A program made the position numbers and the translations under genes. A DNA stretch of 7,761 bases from Solirubrobacterales bacterium (GTDB taxonomy: Bacteria > Actinomycetota > Thermoleophilia > Solirubrobacterales > Solirubrobacteraceae): NCBI GenBank assembly GCA_003151895.1, contig PLYX01000201.1, positions 1 to 7,761 of the forward strand. The letters are read 5' to 3'. Of this stretch, positions 1 through 6,412 are shown one piece after another; position 1 is the first letter of the stretch, and each line of letters opens with the position of its first letter. The notes beneath the pieces were generated by a model. The model had not been told where the DNA came from and did no database searches. It saw only the letters and a list, made by a program, of their open reading frames with translations.

Positions 1-173
1 CCCTTGAACACGAGGTGCTCGAGGAAGTGCGCCATCCCGTTCTCCTCCGCGCGCTCGGTGCGCGCGCCCGCGTCGAACGCCACGAGCACCGTCAGCGCGC
101 GCGTGCCCGGCAACCCCACGGTGTACACGGGCAGGCCGTTCGCCGCCACTGTCGTCGTCGAGATGTCGGCCAC
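1..173 (-). CDS. M16 family zinc metallopeptidase, N-terminal fragment (runs off the window)
   Basis: Reading the minus strand from a GTG at 173 gives 57 codons that run off the window edge. The fragment contains NGLPVYTVGLPGTRALTVLV, then AFDAGARTERAEENGMAHFLEH. The HFLEH segment (residues 49-53) is the inverted zinc motif HxxEH of M16 (pitrilysin/insulinase-like) peptidases, and the NGLPV strand and the G-A-R-x-E stretch before it are also typical of the family N-terminus. Such proteins are usually about 400-450 residues, so most of the gene lies outside. There is no signal peptide, which fits a cytoplasmic M16 protein. The GTG start is preferred because TAGGCT lies exactly 6 nt upstream, as at two other genes here; a weak AGG lies 8 nt upstream. 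It is divergent from ftsE across about 80 nt. The substrate cannot be told from this fragment. Confidence 0.87.
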   Translation of the reverse strand, partial: MADISTTTVAANGLPVYTVGLPGTRALTVLVAFDAGARTERAEENGMAHFLEHLVFK

Positions 174-179
174 CGCGCC

Positions 180-185
180 AGCCTA
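180..185 (-). promoter_or_regulatory. Putative -10 element (TAGGCT) of the M16 gene, leaderless type
   Basis: The minus strand reads TAGGCT, then 6 nt, then the GTG start. The same hexamer at the same distance precedes the S41 peptidase and smpB. It fits the TANNNT form of a bacterial -10 box, and transcription would begin at or next to the start codon. I see no good -35 box. Confidence 0.5.
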
Positions 186-239
186 TTGCAAAGTGCGTTG
201 CATGCAGGGAAAAATGCGGCTCTTCGCGGGGCATGGCGC

Positions 240-245
240 TACTGT
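240..245 (+). promoter_or_regulatory. Possible -10 element (TACTGT) of ftsE
   Basis: TACTGT matches TANNNT and lies 8 nt before the ATG at 254, which has no Shine-Dalgarno sequence. A leaderless or near-leaderless ftsE transcript would fit. No -35 box is evident, so this is a weak call that mainly supports the chosen ftsE start. Confidence 0.3.
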
Positions 246-253
246 GCGCGGCC

Positions 254-1120
254 ATGTCCGCACCCGACAGCGACATCCGTCGCCGCGAAGCCGTCCGCCG
301 CAGGGCGCTCCCGCGGCGTATGCGCCGCGATGCCCCCGCGCACCCTGTAGCCGCGCCCGTGCGGCCCGCCAACACTCCCAACGCCAACACCGTCGTCGAG
401 TTCCGCGGCGTCACCTTGCGCTACGACAGCGGCGACACGGGCCTCGAGCGCGCCACGTTCGCGATCGACCGCCAGGAGTTCGTGTTCCTCGTCGGCTCCA
501 CCGGCTCGGGCAAGTCCACGATCATGCGGCTGCTCATCAAGGAGCTCGACCCCTCCGAGGGCACGATCCGCGTGGCGGGGCGCTCGCTGGGGGAGATCGA
601 GCGCAAGCGCGTTCCCTACTACCGGCGCAACGTCGGCGTGGTCTTCCAGGACTTCAAGCTGCTCCCCACCCGCACCGTCTACGACAACATCGCCTACGCC
701 CTGCAGGTCACGGGCGCCTCGCGCAAGCAGATTCGCGCCTCCCTGCCGGACGTCCTCCATCTCACCGGGCTCTCCACCAAGCTGCACAACTACCCCAACC
801 AGCTGTCCGGGGGGGAGCAACAGCGCGTCGCCGTCGCGCGCGCCTTCGCCTCCCACCCGCCATTGCTGCTCGCCGACGAGCCCACCGGCAACCTCGACCC
901 CGACACCTCAATCGGCATCATGCAGCTGCTCTACCGCATCAACCGCGCCGGCACCACCGTGATCGTCGCCACCCACGACTCCGACCTGGTCAACAAGATG
1001 CGCCGCCGCGTTATCGAGCTGCGGCGCGGACGCATCATCCGCGACGAGGCCACCGGGCTGTACGCCCAGGATGAGACCACCGGGGACTTGGCAGAGCGGT
1101 TGAAGCGCGAAATGCGATGA
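254..1120 (+). CDS. ftsE: Cell division ATP-binding protein FtsE
   Basis: This is the ABC-type ATPase that pairs with FtsX at the inner face of the membrane and transmits ATP hydrolysis to cell-wall hydrolases at division or growth sites. Numbering from the ATG at 254, Walker A is GSTGSGKST (81-89), the Q-loop is VFQD (Q132), the signature is LSGGEQQRV (184-192), Walker B is LLLADEP (204-210, catalytic E209) and the switch His is in ATHD (H241). All key residues are intact. The ABC core starts near VVEFRGV (47-53), after an Arg/Pro-rich leader longer than usual for FtsE. Alternative starts are ATG 233, ATG 320 and GTG 359; none has a good ribosome site. I chose 254 because TACTGT sits just upstream and the G/C bias at third positions is already strong from there. 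ftsX follows after 25 nt. The function is secure; the start is not. Confidence 0.95.
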   Translation: MSAPDSDIRRREAVRRRALPRRMRRDAPAHPVAAPVRPANTPNANTVVEFRGVTLRYDSGDTGLERATFAIDRQEFVFLVGSTGSGKSTIMRLLIKELDPSEGTIRVAGRSLGEIERKRVPYYRRNVGVVFQDFKLLPTRTVYDNIAYALQVTGASRKQIRASLPDVLHLTGLSTKLHNYPNQLSGGEQQRVAVARAFASHPPLLLADEPTGNLDPDTSIGIMQLLYRINRAGTTVIVATHDSDLVNKMRRRVIELRRGRIIRDEATGLYAQDETTGDLAERLKREMR

Positions 1121-1145
1121 AGCCGGCTCAATCGAGGTTCACGTC

Positions 1146-2039
1146 ATGAAATTGGGCTTTTTTCTCAAGGAGGCCATCCGCTCGATGCGGCGCAACCCGG
1201 CCCCGAGCTTCGCCGCGCTGTCGTGTGTCTTGGTGACGACTCTCGTGCTCGGCGTGTTCATCCCCGTCGTGCAGGCCACCAACGGAGCCGCCAATTCGAT
1301 CCGTGGGCGCGTGGTCGTGGATGTCGATCTCAACACGACTGCGACCCCCACCGAAGTCGCGCGAGTCCGAGGCGAGGTGCAGCACGCACGCTACGCGGGC
1401 CACGTCGAACTCGTCTCGAAGCAAGCCGGCTACGAACAGGAGCGCAAGATCGATCCGCAAGCCTTCCAGCTGATCGGCTACAACCCGCTCCCCGACATCC
1501 TGCGCGTCACGCCCTCCAACCCCTCCAACGCCGACGCGTTGCGCGCGGAGCTCGACCAGGCAAGCCCCGCCGGCACGCGGCTGGTCACCGATTCAGCGAT
1601 CGCCGACGTGCAGAACCGCCAGGCCCAGACTGACAAGATCCTGTCCGCCACGCGCATCGTGAAGATCACGATGGCGCTGCTCGCCGCGCTGCTCATCTTC
1701 TCCTCGATGCTGCTCGTCTCCAACACCATCCGCCTGTCGCTCTTCTCGCGCCGGCGCGAGGTCGAGGTGATGAAGCTCGTAGGCGCCACCGACTGGTTCA
1801 TTCGCTGGCCGTTCGTCATCGAGGGCCTGTTCCTCGGCGCGCTCGGCGGCGCCTGCGCGATCGGCCTGCTCGCGCTCGCCAAGGTCACGTTGATCGACCC
1901 CCTCGCCAGCACGGTGAAGCTGATCTCCCAGCCCGCCATGATCGACTTCCGGCTGCTCATCGTCGTCTTGATGGGCTGTGCGATCGCGGTCTCGGCCGCG
2001 GGCTCGGGTATATCGCTGCGCCGTTTCCTGCGCGTCTGA
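1146..2039 (+). CDS. ftsX: Cell division permease-like protein FtsX
   Basis: FtsX is the membrane partner of FtsE. It does not transport a solute but relays FtsE ATPase activity across the membrane to peptidoglycan hydrolases. The 297 residues show the family plan: a short cytoplasmic N-terminus with KEAIRSMRRNP (8-18), TM1 at about 22-43, an extracellular domain at about 44-170, then TM2 (172-194), TM3 (222-246) and TM4 (268-288). The cytoplasmic loop SRRREVEVMKLVGAT (201-215) is the conserved FtsX-type coupling segment. GAGG lies 8 nt before the ATG, a normal ribosome site that fixes the start. It sits 25 nt after ftsE and is surely co-transcribed. No coiled-coil hydrolase of the usual FtsEX-partner kind is encoded next to it; the neighbour is an S41 peptidase with its own promoter-like box. 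Confidence 0.95.
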   Translation: MKLGFFLKEAIRSMRRNPAPSFAALSCVLVTTLVLGVFIPVVQATNGAANSIRGRVVVDVDLNTTATPTEVARVRGEVQHARYAGHVELVSKQAGYEQERKIDPQAFQLIGYNPLPDILRVTPSNPSNADALRAELDQASPAGTRLVTDSAIADVQNRQAQTDKILSATRIVKITMALLAALLIFSSMLLVSNTIRLSLFSRRREVEVMKLVGATDWFIRWPFVIEGLFLGALGGACAIGLLALAKVTLIDPLASTVKLISQPAMIDFRLLIVVLMGCAIAVSAAGSGISLRRFLRV

Positions 2040-2109
2040 GACGATCATGGACGCCTCGCCGGCACCCCGAGCGCGGCGGGTGGTGGGCGTAGAGGGCGGT
2101 CTCACCGCA

Positions 2110-2115
2110 TAGGCT
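2110..2115 (+). promoter_or_regulatory. Putative -10 element (TAGGCT) of the S41 peptidase gene, leaderless type
   Basis: TAGGCT lies exactly 6 nt before the ATG at 2122, in the 82-nt gap after ftsX, and no Shine-Dalgarno sequence intervenes. This suggests a separate start for the peptidase-exoribonuclease pair in addition to any read-through from ftsEX. No clear -35 box is seen. Confidence 0.5.
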
Positions 2116-2121
2116 GGGTAT

Positions 2122-3336
2122 ATGCCGCCCTCCAAGCGACAACCCCTGCTCGTGATTCTCGCGCTGCTGCTGCCCGTGCTCTTGATCCTGGGCATCTGGC
2201 TCGGGGGGCATCCCAACAAGCTGCCCGGGTTCGCGCGCAATCTCCTCACCGCCAACCATGAGACGCAGGTGGTCAACGAAGCGATTGAACGGGTCTCCCA
2301 CGACTACTACCGCCCCGTATCCGAGGGCAGCCTCGCGAGCTCCTCGATCGCGGGGATGGTCGGGAGCCTGCACGACCCCTACTCCACCTACCTCTCCCCG
2401 AAGGAATTCAAGGGCTTCGACCAGCCCGCGAGCTTCGCCGGCATCGGCGTCTCCGTGGACCCCAAGCCGGCGGGTCTCGAGGTCGTGCGCGTGTTCGACT
2501 CAACCCCCGCCCAGCGCGCCGGGCTGAAGGTGGGCGATCTGATCGTCGCCGTCAACGGGCGAACGCTTCACAAGCTCCCCCCCAACACCGCCGTCACGCT
2601 CATCAAGGGGCCACCCGGAACCGACGTGCGGCTCACCGTCAAGCAGCCCGGGGCGTCAAAGGGCACCCGCACCAGCACCAGCACGCGCACGGTCACCGTC
2701 ACGCGCGCCACGATCTCCGAGCCCGTGGTCGCCTCCGCCATGCGCACCGTGCACGGCGTCAAGCTCGGTTGGGTGTACCTCGCCACGTTCAGCGAAGGCT
2801 CCCACGGCGAGCTCTACGACGCGGTGCAGGGACTGCTCAAACAAGGCGCCCGCGGGCTCGTGTTCGACCTGCGCGCCGACGGCGGCGGCCTGGTCAGCGA
2901 GGCGCGGCTCGTCGCGTCCATCTTCATTCCCTCCGGCACGATCGTCACCACGCGCGGGCGCACCCAGCCGACGATCGTGCTCACCGCAGCCGGCGGCGCC
3001 ATCCCGACGCAGGTCCCGGTTGTCGTGCTCGTCGACCACGACACCGCCTCCGCCTCCGAGATCGTCACGGCGGCGCTGCAGGACCACCACCGCGCCATCG
3101 TCGTGGGCACGCACACGTACGGCAAGGGCGTCTTCCAAGAGCTCGAGCCGCTCTCCGGCGGCGGCGCCATCAAGATCACCGTCGGCGAGTACTACACACC
3201 CAACGGGCGCAACCTCGGCGGCAGCGGCGTCAAAGAGGGGGCAGGGGTCACGCCCGAAGTGCCCGTCCCCAAGGGCGTCGACACCGAACACGGCCTGCAA
3301 GTCGCGCTTCACACGCTGCTCGCCAAGGTCAAATGA
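2122..3336 (+). CDS. S41 family C-terminal processing peptidase (CtpA/CtpB-like), membrane anchored
   Basis: This is a 404-residue serine protease of the tail-specific/carboxy-terminal processing family, which cleaves proteins outside the membrane. Residues 8-28 form one hydrophobic segment, a signal anchor rather than a cleaved peptide. An N-terminal helical region holds LHDPYSTYLSP (83-93), the usual entry to the PDZ domain. The PDZ domain (about 95-175) includes GIGVSVD and AGLKVGDLIVAVNG. The catalytic core has the nucleophile S310 in DTASASE and the general base K335 in TYGKGVFQ, 25 residues later as in the family, with Q339 completing the Ser-Lys-Gln set. A Thr/Ser/Arg/Val-rich run (182-195) joins the PDZ to the protease. 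The stop codon overlaps the start of the exoribonuclease (ATGA). In Bacillus subtilis, ctpB is also close to ftsEX. The substrate is unknown. Confidence 0.93.
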   Translation: MPPSKRQPLLVILALLLPVLLILGIWLGGHPNKLPGFARNLLTANHETQVVNEAIERVSHDYYRPVSEGSLASSSIAGMVGSLHDPYSTYLSPKEFKGFDQPASFAGIGVSVDPKPAGLEVVRVFDSTPAQRAGLKVGDLIVAVNGRTLHKLPPNTAVTLIKGPPGTDVRLTVKQPGASKGTRTSTSTRTVTVTRATISEPVVASAMRTVHGVKLGWVYLATFSEGSHGELYDAVQGLLKQGARGLVFDLRADGGGLVSEARLVASIFIPSGTIVTTRGRTQPTIVLTAAGGAIPTQVPVVVLVDHDTASASEIVTAALQDHHRAIVVGTHTYGKGVFQELEPLSGGGAIKITVGEYYTPNGRNLGGSGVKEGAGVTPEVPVPKGVDTEHGLQVALHTLLAKVK

Positions 3337-5180
3337 GCCCGCCGCGCGGCGGGCGCTCGCGCAAGGGGCCGACCAAAGGAGCGAAGGTCGCCGGCGCTCG
3401 CGCCCCGAAAGCGAACGCGTCGCGGGCGAAAGGCGGCGGCTTGCGCGGCAAGGGTTCCACTCCCCGCGCCGGCAAGTCGTCGAACGCGCGCGTCGTATGG
3501 CCGCCGCAGGAGCGCACCGAAACCGCTCGCGACGCGATCGAGCAGATGATGCGCGAGGCGGGGCTCGCGCGCCGTTTCGAGCCGGCCGTGGAACGCGAGG
3601 CGCGCGCCACCGCCACGCGCGCTTGGCACAAGGCAGAGGCAGAAGTGGAGGAAGGGCAGCGGCGCGACCTACGCGAGCTCCCCACGTTTACGGTCGACCC
3701 GACCACGGCGCGTGACTTCGACGACGCCATCTCCGCGATGATGGAATCGGATCCCACCCACCCCTCGGATCCCACCCACCCCGCTGTGCGCGTGTGGGTG
3801 CACATCGCCGACGTCGCCGCCCACGTGCCCCCCGGCTCGCTCGTCGACCAGGAGGCGCGCCAGCGCGCCACGAGCGTGTACGTGCCGGGCATCGTCGAGC
3901 CGATGCTCCCGCACGCGCTCTCCAGCGACGCCTGCTCGCTCGTGCCCGGGGCCGAGCGCCTCGCCGTCACCGTCGAGCTCGTCCTGCGCGGCGCCGAGGT
4001 CGCCTCGGCGAGCTTCTGCCGCTCGATCATCCGCTCGAACATGCGCCTCGACTACGAGCAGGTCGACCGCATCTTCGCGGGAGCCGCGCCGGCACCGGAA
4101 CCGTGGGGAGCGCCGCTCGCCGCCGCCCGTTCCGCCGCCGCGGCGCTGCAGGAGGCGCGCGAGTCAAGCGGAGCGCTGGTGATCGACTCCGAGGAGCCCG
4201 AGTTCTCCTTCGACGAGCACGGCAACGTCATCGAGATCAGGCCGCGCCCGCAAACTGAGTCCCATCGCCTGATCGAGCATCTGATGATCGCCGCCAACGA
4301 AGCCGTCGCCCGCCGGCTCACGCAAGCGTCGGTCCCGTGCCTCTACCGCGTCCACGAACGCCCCGACCCTGAGCGCATCCGTAAGCTCGTGGAACAGCTC
4401 GCCTCGCTCGGAGTCCCCACGCCGCCGCTGCCCGACCCGTTGTTTCCCACACAGGCGGCGGAGCTCGTCGGTGAGATCTCCCGACGCGTCGACGCTCATG
4501 TGCGCCGTACAGGCCTTGGCCGGATCGCGCTCTCCTCGCTCGTGCTGCGCTCGCTCAAGCAGGCCTGCTACTCGCCGAAGAACCTCGGCCACGCCGGCCT
4601 GCACTCGCCGTGCTACTGCCATTTCACCTCGCCCATCCGCCGCTACCCCGACCTCGTCTGCCACCGTGCGCTGCTCGCGTCGATCGGCGCGGGCGAGCGC
4701 GCCACCGCCCGGCGCAAGCTCGTGGAGCTCGGCGAATGGACCTCTGAGCGCGAGCGCGACGCCGCCAGGTTGGAGCACAGGGGGGATGACATCGCCGCCT
4801 GCTTCCTACTCGAAGAGGCGCTGCTCGAGGGCGGCTACGAGCAGGTGTTCAGCGGCGAGGTCACCGGGCTGATCGCGGCCGGCGTGTTCGTCGCGTTCGC
4901 TCCCGGCGCCGCGAGCGGGGCAGGGGAGAGCGAGAACGCGAGCAGGCCGATCTACGAGGGGATGCTCCCCGTGCGTCTGCTCACCCTTACGGGTACACCC
5001 TCTGGGGCGCAGGCAGGCAGCGCCGGAGAGGAACGCGACTGGTGGGCGCTCAACGAGCAGAGCACCATCCTGCGCGGCGAGCGCTCCGGCGCCACGTTGC
5101 GCCTCGGCGACCCCATCGACGTGCGGGTCGTGCGGGTGGACGCGTCAGGCGGGCGCGTCGATCTCGCCCCGGCCGGCTGA
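3333..5180 (+). CDS. rnr: RNase R/II family 3'-5' exoribonuclease (RNB domain), lacking cold-shock domains
   Basis: This is a processive 3'-5' exoribonuclease that would degrade structured or faulty RNA, including mRNAs released by trans-translation. The ATG at 3333 overlaps the peptidase stop by 4 nt and gives 615 residues. The open frame extends further upstream, but only as a shadow of the peptidase gene. Residues 1-50 are Lys/Arg/Gly-rich and disordered, in place of the N-terminal cold-shock domains of full RNase R (about 750-800 residues). The RNB domain follows: catalytic aspartates D122, D128, D130 and D131 in VDPTTARDFDDA, VWVHIADVAAHV (154-165), HERPDPERI (341-349) and FTSPIRRYPDL (431-441). 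A C-terminal S1-like domain (about 503-613) carries Gly/Ser/Ala-rich insertions near 524-537 and 553-568. An 18-bp perfect tandem duplication sits just after the catalytic motif. smpB lies downstream. The RNB assignment is firm; RNase R rather than II is inferred from context. Confidence 0.92.
   Translation: MSPPRGGRSRKGPTKGAKVAGARAPKANASRAKGGGLRGKGSTPRAGKSSNARVVWPPQERTETARDAIEQMMREAGLARRFEPAVEREARATATRAWHKAEAEVEEGQRRDLRELPTFTVDPTTARDFDDAISAMMESDPTHPSDPTHPAVRVWVHIADVAAHVPPGSLVDQEARQRATSVYVPGIVEPMLPHALSSDACSLVPGAERLAVTVELVLRGAEVASASFCRSIIRSNMRLDYEQVDRIFAGAAPAPEPWGAPLAAARSAAAALQEARESSGALVIDSEEPEFSFDEHGNVIEIRPRPQTESHRLIEHLMIAANEAVARRLTQASVPCLYRVHERPDPERIRKLVEQLASLGVPTPPLPDPLFPTQAAELVGEISRRVDAHVRRTGLGRIALSSLVLRSLKQACYSPKNLGHAGLHSPCYCHFTSPIRRYPDLVCHRALLASIGAGERATARRKLVELGEWTSERERDAARLEHRGDDIAACFLLEEALLEGGYEQVFSGEVTGLIAAGVFVAFAPGAASGAGESENASRPIYEGMLPVRLLTLTGTPSGAQAGSAGEERDWWALNEQSTILRGERSGATLRLGDPIDVRVVRVDASGGRVDLAPAG
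3747..3782 (+). repeat. Perfect 18-bp tandem duplication inside the exoribonuclease gene
   Basis: Positions 3747-3764 and 3765-3782 are identical 18-mers, starting TCGGATCC and ending CACCCC. They encode SDPTHP twice (residues 139-150). The length preserves the frame. The duplication lies between the catalytic DFDDA motif and the VWVHIADV strand, in what should be a surface hairpin. Confidence 0.95.
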
Positions 5181-5243
5181 TCCGTCTCGCACCGCGCTCC
5201 ACCGCGAGCGCGTGCCGGCTGTTCCACCAACCCTCCCTCTACC

Positions 5244-5266
5244 CACGCGGCGCTCCGCGCCGTGTG
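5244..5266 (+). promoter_or_regulatory. GC-rich stem-loop between the exoribonuclease gene and smpB
   Basis: CACGCGGCGC (5244-5253) and GCGCCGTGTG (5257-5266) pair over 10 positions, one of them G-T, around a TCC loop. No T-run follows. It lies 11 bp upstream of the smpB TAGGCT box, where a -35 region would be. It could end transcription from the exoribonuclease gene, block promoter access or bind a regulator; I cannot choose between these. Confidence 0.5.
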
Positions 5267-5277
5267 GCCGGTCAGGC

Positions 5278-5283
5278 TAGGCT
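5278..5283 (+). promoter_or_regulatory. Putative -10 element (TAGGCT) of smpB, leaderless type
   Basis: TAGGCT is followed by 6 nt and then the smpB ATG at 5290, with no Shine-Dalgarno sequence. It has the same hexamer and spacing as the M16 and S41 peptidase genes. AGGCT occurs twice in tandem here (5274-5283). Confidence 0.5.
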
Positions 5284-5289
5284 CGCTGC

Positions 5290-5775
5290 ATGGCCAAAAC
5301 GAAGGGCAAGAAGCGCAAGATCGGCGCCGGAGACGTGGCGAGCAACCGCTACGCCTCCTACCGCTACGAGCTCACCGAGCGGATCGAGTGCGGGGTTGTG
5401 CTGCAGGGCACCGAGGTCAAGGCGCTGCGCGCCTCCGGCGCCCAGCTCAAGGACGGCTACGCCGCGATCCGTGACGGCGAGCTGTGGTTGCAATCCGTCC
5501 ACATCCCGCCCTACCTGCCCGCCTCGCGTGAGAACCACGACGCCGAGCGCCCACGCAAGCTGCTGCTCCACCGCTCAGAGATCGAGCGCATAGCGGGGCG
5601 CGTCTCAGAGCGCGGCCTCACGCTCGTCCCGACGCGCATCTACTTCAAGGGCCCCCACGCCAAGGTCGAGATCGCGCTCGCCCGCGGCAAGGACCTCCAC
5701 GACAAGCGTCAAACCCTGCGCGAGCGGGAGTCCAAGCGCGACATGGAACGAGGCATCAGGGAAGCCAGGCGCTGA
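5290..5775 (+). CDS. smpB: SsrA-binding protein SmpB
   Basis: SmpB binds the tRNA-like part of tmRNA and brings it into the empty A site of stalled ribosomes, allowing tagging of the nascent chain and release of the broken mRNA. The 161 residues match family length. Recognisable blocks are NRYASYRYEL (19-28), the beta-barrel segment GTEVKALRASGAQLKDGY (40-57), YLPASRENHDAERPRKLLLH (75-94), GLTLVPTRIYFKG (109-121) and KVEIALARGKDLHDKRQT (125-142). The basic C-terminal tail KRDMERGIREARR would form the helix that occupies the mRNA channel. The ATG at 5290 is fixed by the conserved N-terminus and the TAGGCT box. The exoribonuclease lies upstream and ssrA about 1.9 kb downstream on the same strand, so three trans-translation parts share this locus. 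Confidence 0.97.
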   Translation: MAKTKGKKRKIGAGDVASNRYASYRYELTERIECGVVLQGTEVKALRASGAQLKDGYAAIRDGELWLQSVHIPPYLPASRENHDAERPRKLLLHRSEIERIAGRVSERGLTLVPTRIYFKGPHAKVEIALARGKDLHDKRQTLRERESKRDMERGIREARR

Positions 5776-5798
5776 CGGGGCGCCGGTTGGCGCCCCGT
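5775..5798. terminator. Strong GC hairpin between convergent smpB and lipoprotein genes
   Basis: A perfect 10-bp stem ACGGGGCGCC/GGCGCCCCGT closes on a GGTT loop and begins at the last base of the smpB stop codon. The lipoprotein gene ends at 5811 on the other strand, so the hairpin could serve both directions. Neither side has a real T-tract, so it may instead protect 3' ends or work with Rho. Confidence 0.65.
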
Positions 5799-5810
5799 GG
5801 CGGCGGTTGG

Positions 5811-6263
5811 TTAGGCGACCTGCTCGCAGGCCGTGAGGCCGTCGCGCTTGGCGGTCGCCACCATCTGCTGCTGGACGGCTTGGCTCGAGGTGATCAAGCC
5901 CTTCGCCGCCTTGAGGTTGTTCGCCTTCGCGTATTCACCGAGCTTCGACGTGTTTTCGGCGAGCGTCTGGGCGCCCGCGACAAACTGCTTCCAGTCGTTT
6001 GCCAGTTCGGCCGGTGGCACGAGCTTGCCCAGTTCAGCAAGCGCGGTCTGCTCGAAGCCCGCGAGTTCCGGGGCGATTCGCGCGATGTCCTGCTGAGTTT
6101 TGATCGTCTTCGACGCAAGCTTTGCGGTCACGGTCTTGCAGATCGCGTTGGCCTTCGTCGTCAATTCGGCGCGCGTCAGCGGCTTCGGAGACGAGCCCCC
6201 GCAGCCCGAGATCGCGAGCGTGGTTGCCGCGAGCGCGACGGCTGCCAAACGTGTACGTCCCAT
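5811..6263 (-). CDS. Small hypothetical lipoprotein with two conserved-looking cysteines
   Basis: Residues 1-21 read as a lipoprotein signal: MGRTR, a hydrophobic run LAAVALAATTLA, then the lipobox ISGC with C21 as the lipidation site. The mature part is short, Ala/Lys-rich and predicted all-helical, with C42 (NAICKT) and C146 (LTACEQ) placed to form one disulfide joining the two ends. Small helical proteins of this look, with an AxxIC motif early and a Cys near the C-terminus, are common in high-GC actinobacteria and have no known function. Nearby in-frame starts are GTG 6320 and ATGs at 6281 and 6269. The ATG at 6263 is preferred because GGGGA lies 5 nt upstream and the signal peptide then has normal length. 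It is convergent with smpB and lies downstream of the M50 gene on the same strand. Its role is unknown. Confidence 0.75.
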   Translation of the reverse strand: MGRTRLAAVALAATTLAISGCGGSSPKPLTRAELTTKANAICKTVTAKLASKTIKTQQDIARIAPELAGFEQTALAELGKLVPPAELANDWKQFVAGAQTLAENTSKLGEYAKANNLKAAKGLITSSQAVQQQMVATAKRDGLTACEQVA

Positions 6264-6321
6264 TCTCATCCCCAATCCCATCCTGTTTGCCAGAAACGCC
6301 CCCTGCGGAGCAGCGTACACA

Positions 6322-6412
6322 CTCAGGTGGAACGGAAGCTGTGCCCCGCGCTCAGATCGAGCGGAAGCTGTGCCACGCGCTCAGATCGAGCGGAAGCTGT
6401 GCCCCGCGCTCA
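6322..6412. repeat. Tandem repeat array, 29-bp unit, about 3 copies
   Basis: Complete units at 6333-6361 and 6362-6390 differ at one base (C6346 versus A6375). A third copy, 6391-6412, is cut after 22 bp, and 6322-6332 resembles the end of a preceding degenerate unit. Each plus-strand unit starts CGGAAGCTGTGCC and ends CGCTCAGATCGAG. Each full-unit junction contains CGCTC-AGATC-GAGCG, a 5-bp dyad able to form a small hairpin. The array covers the 3' end of the M50 gene and its spacer to the lipoprotein gene. Confidence 0.93.

Noticed and set aside
4..1074. Plus-strand open frame of 356 codons across the start of the window
   Set aside because: It overlaps ftsE in another frame and the M16 gene on the other strand; the protein is Arg/Pro/His-rich with no family features.
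2769..3332. Upstream extension of the exoribonuclease frame
   Set aside because: The added 188 residues overlap the S41 catalytic domain and are Arg-rich shadow sequence; the ATGA overlap at 3333 gives a normal start.
6322..6412. CRISPR array
   Set aside because: The units are directly abutting 29-bp tandem copies with no spacers and no cas genes nearby.
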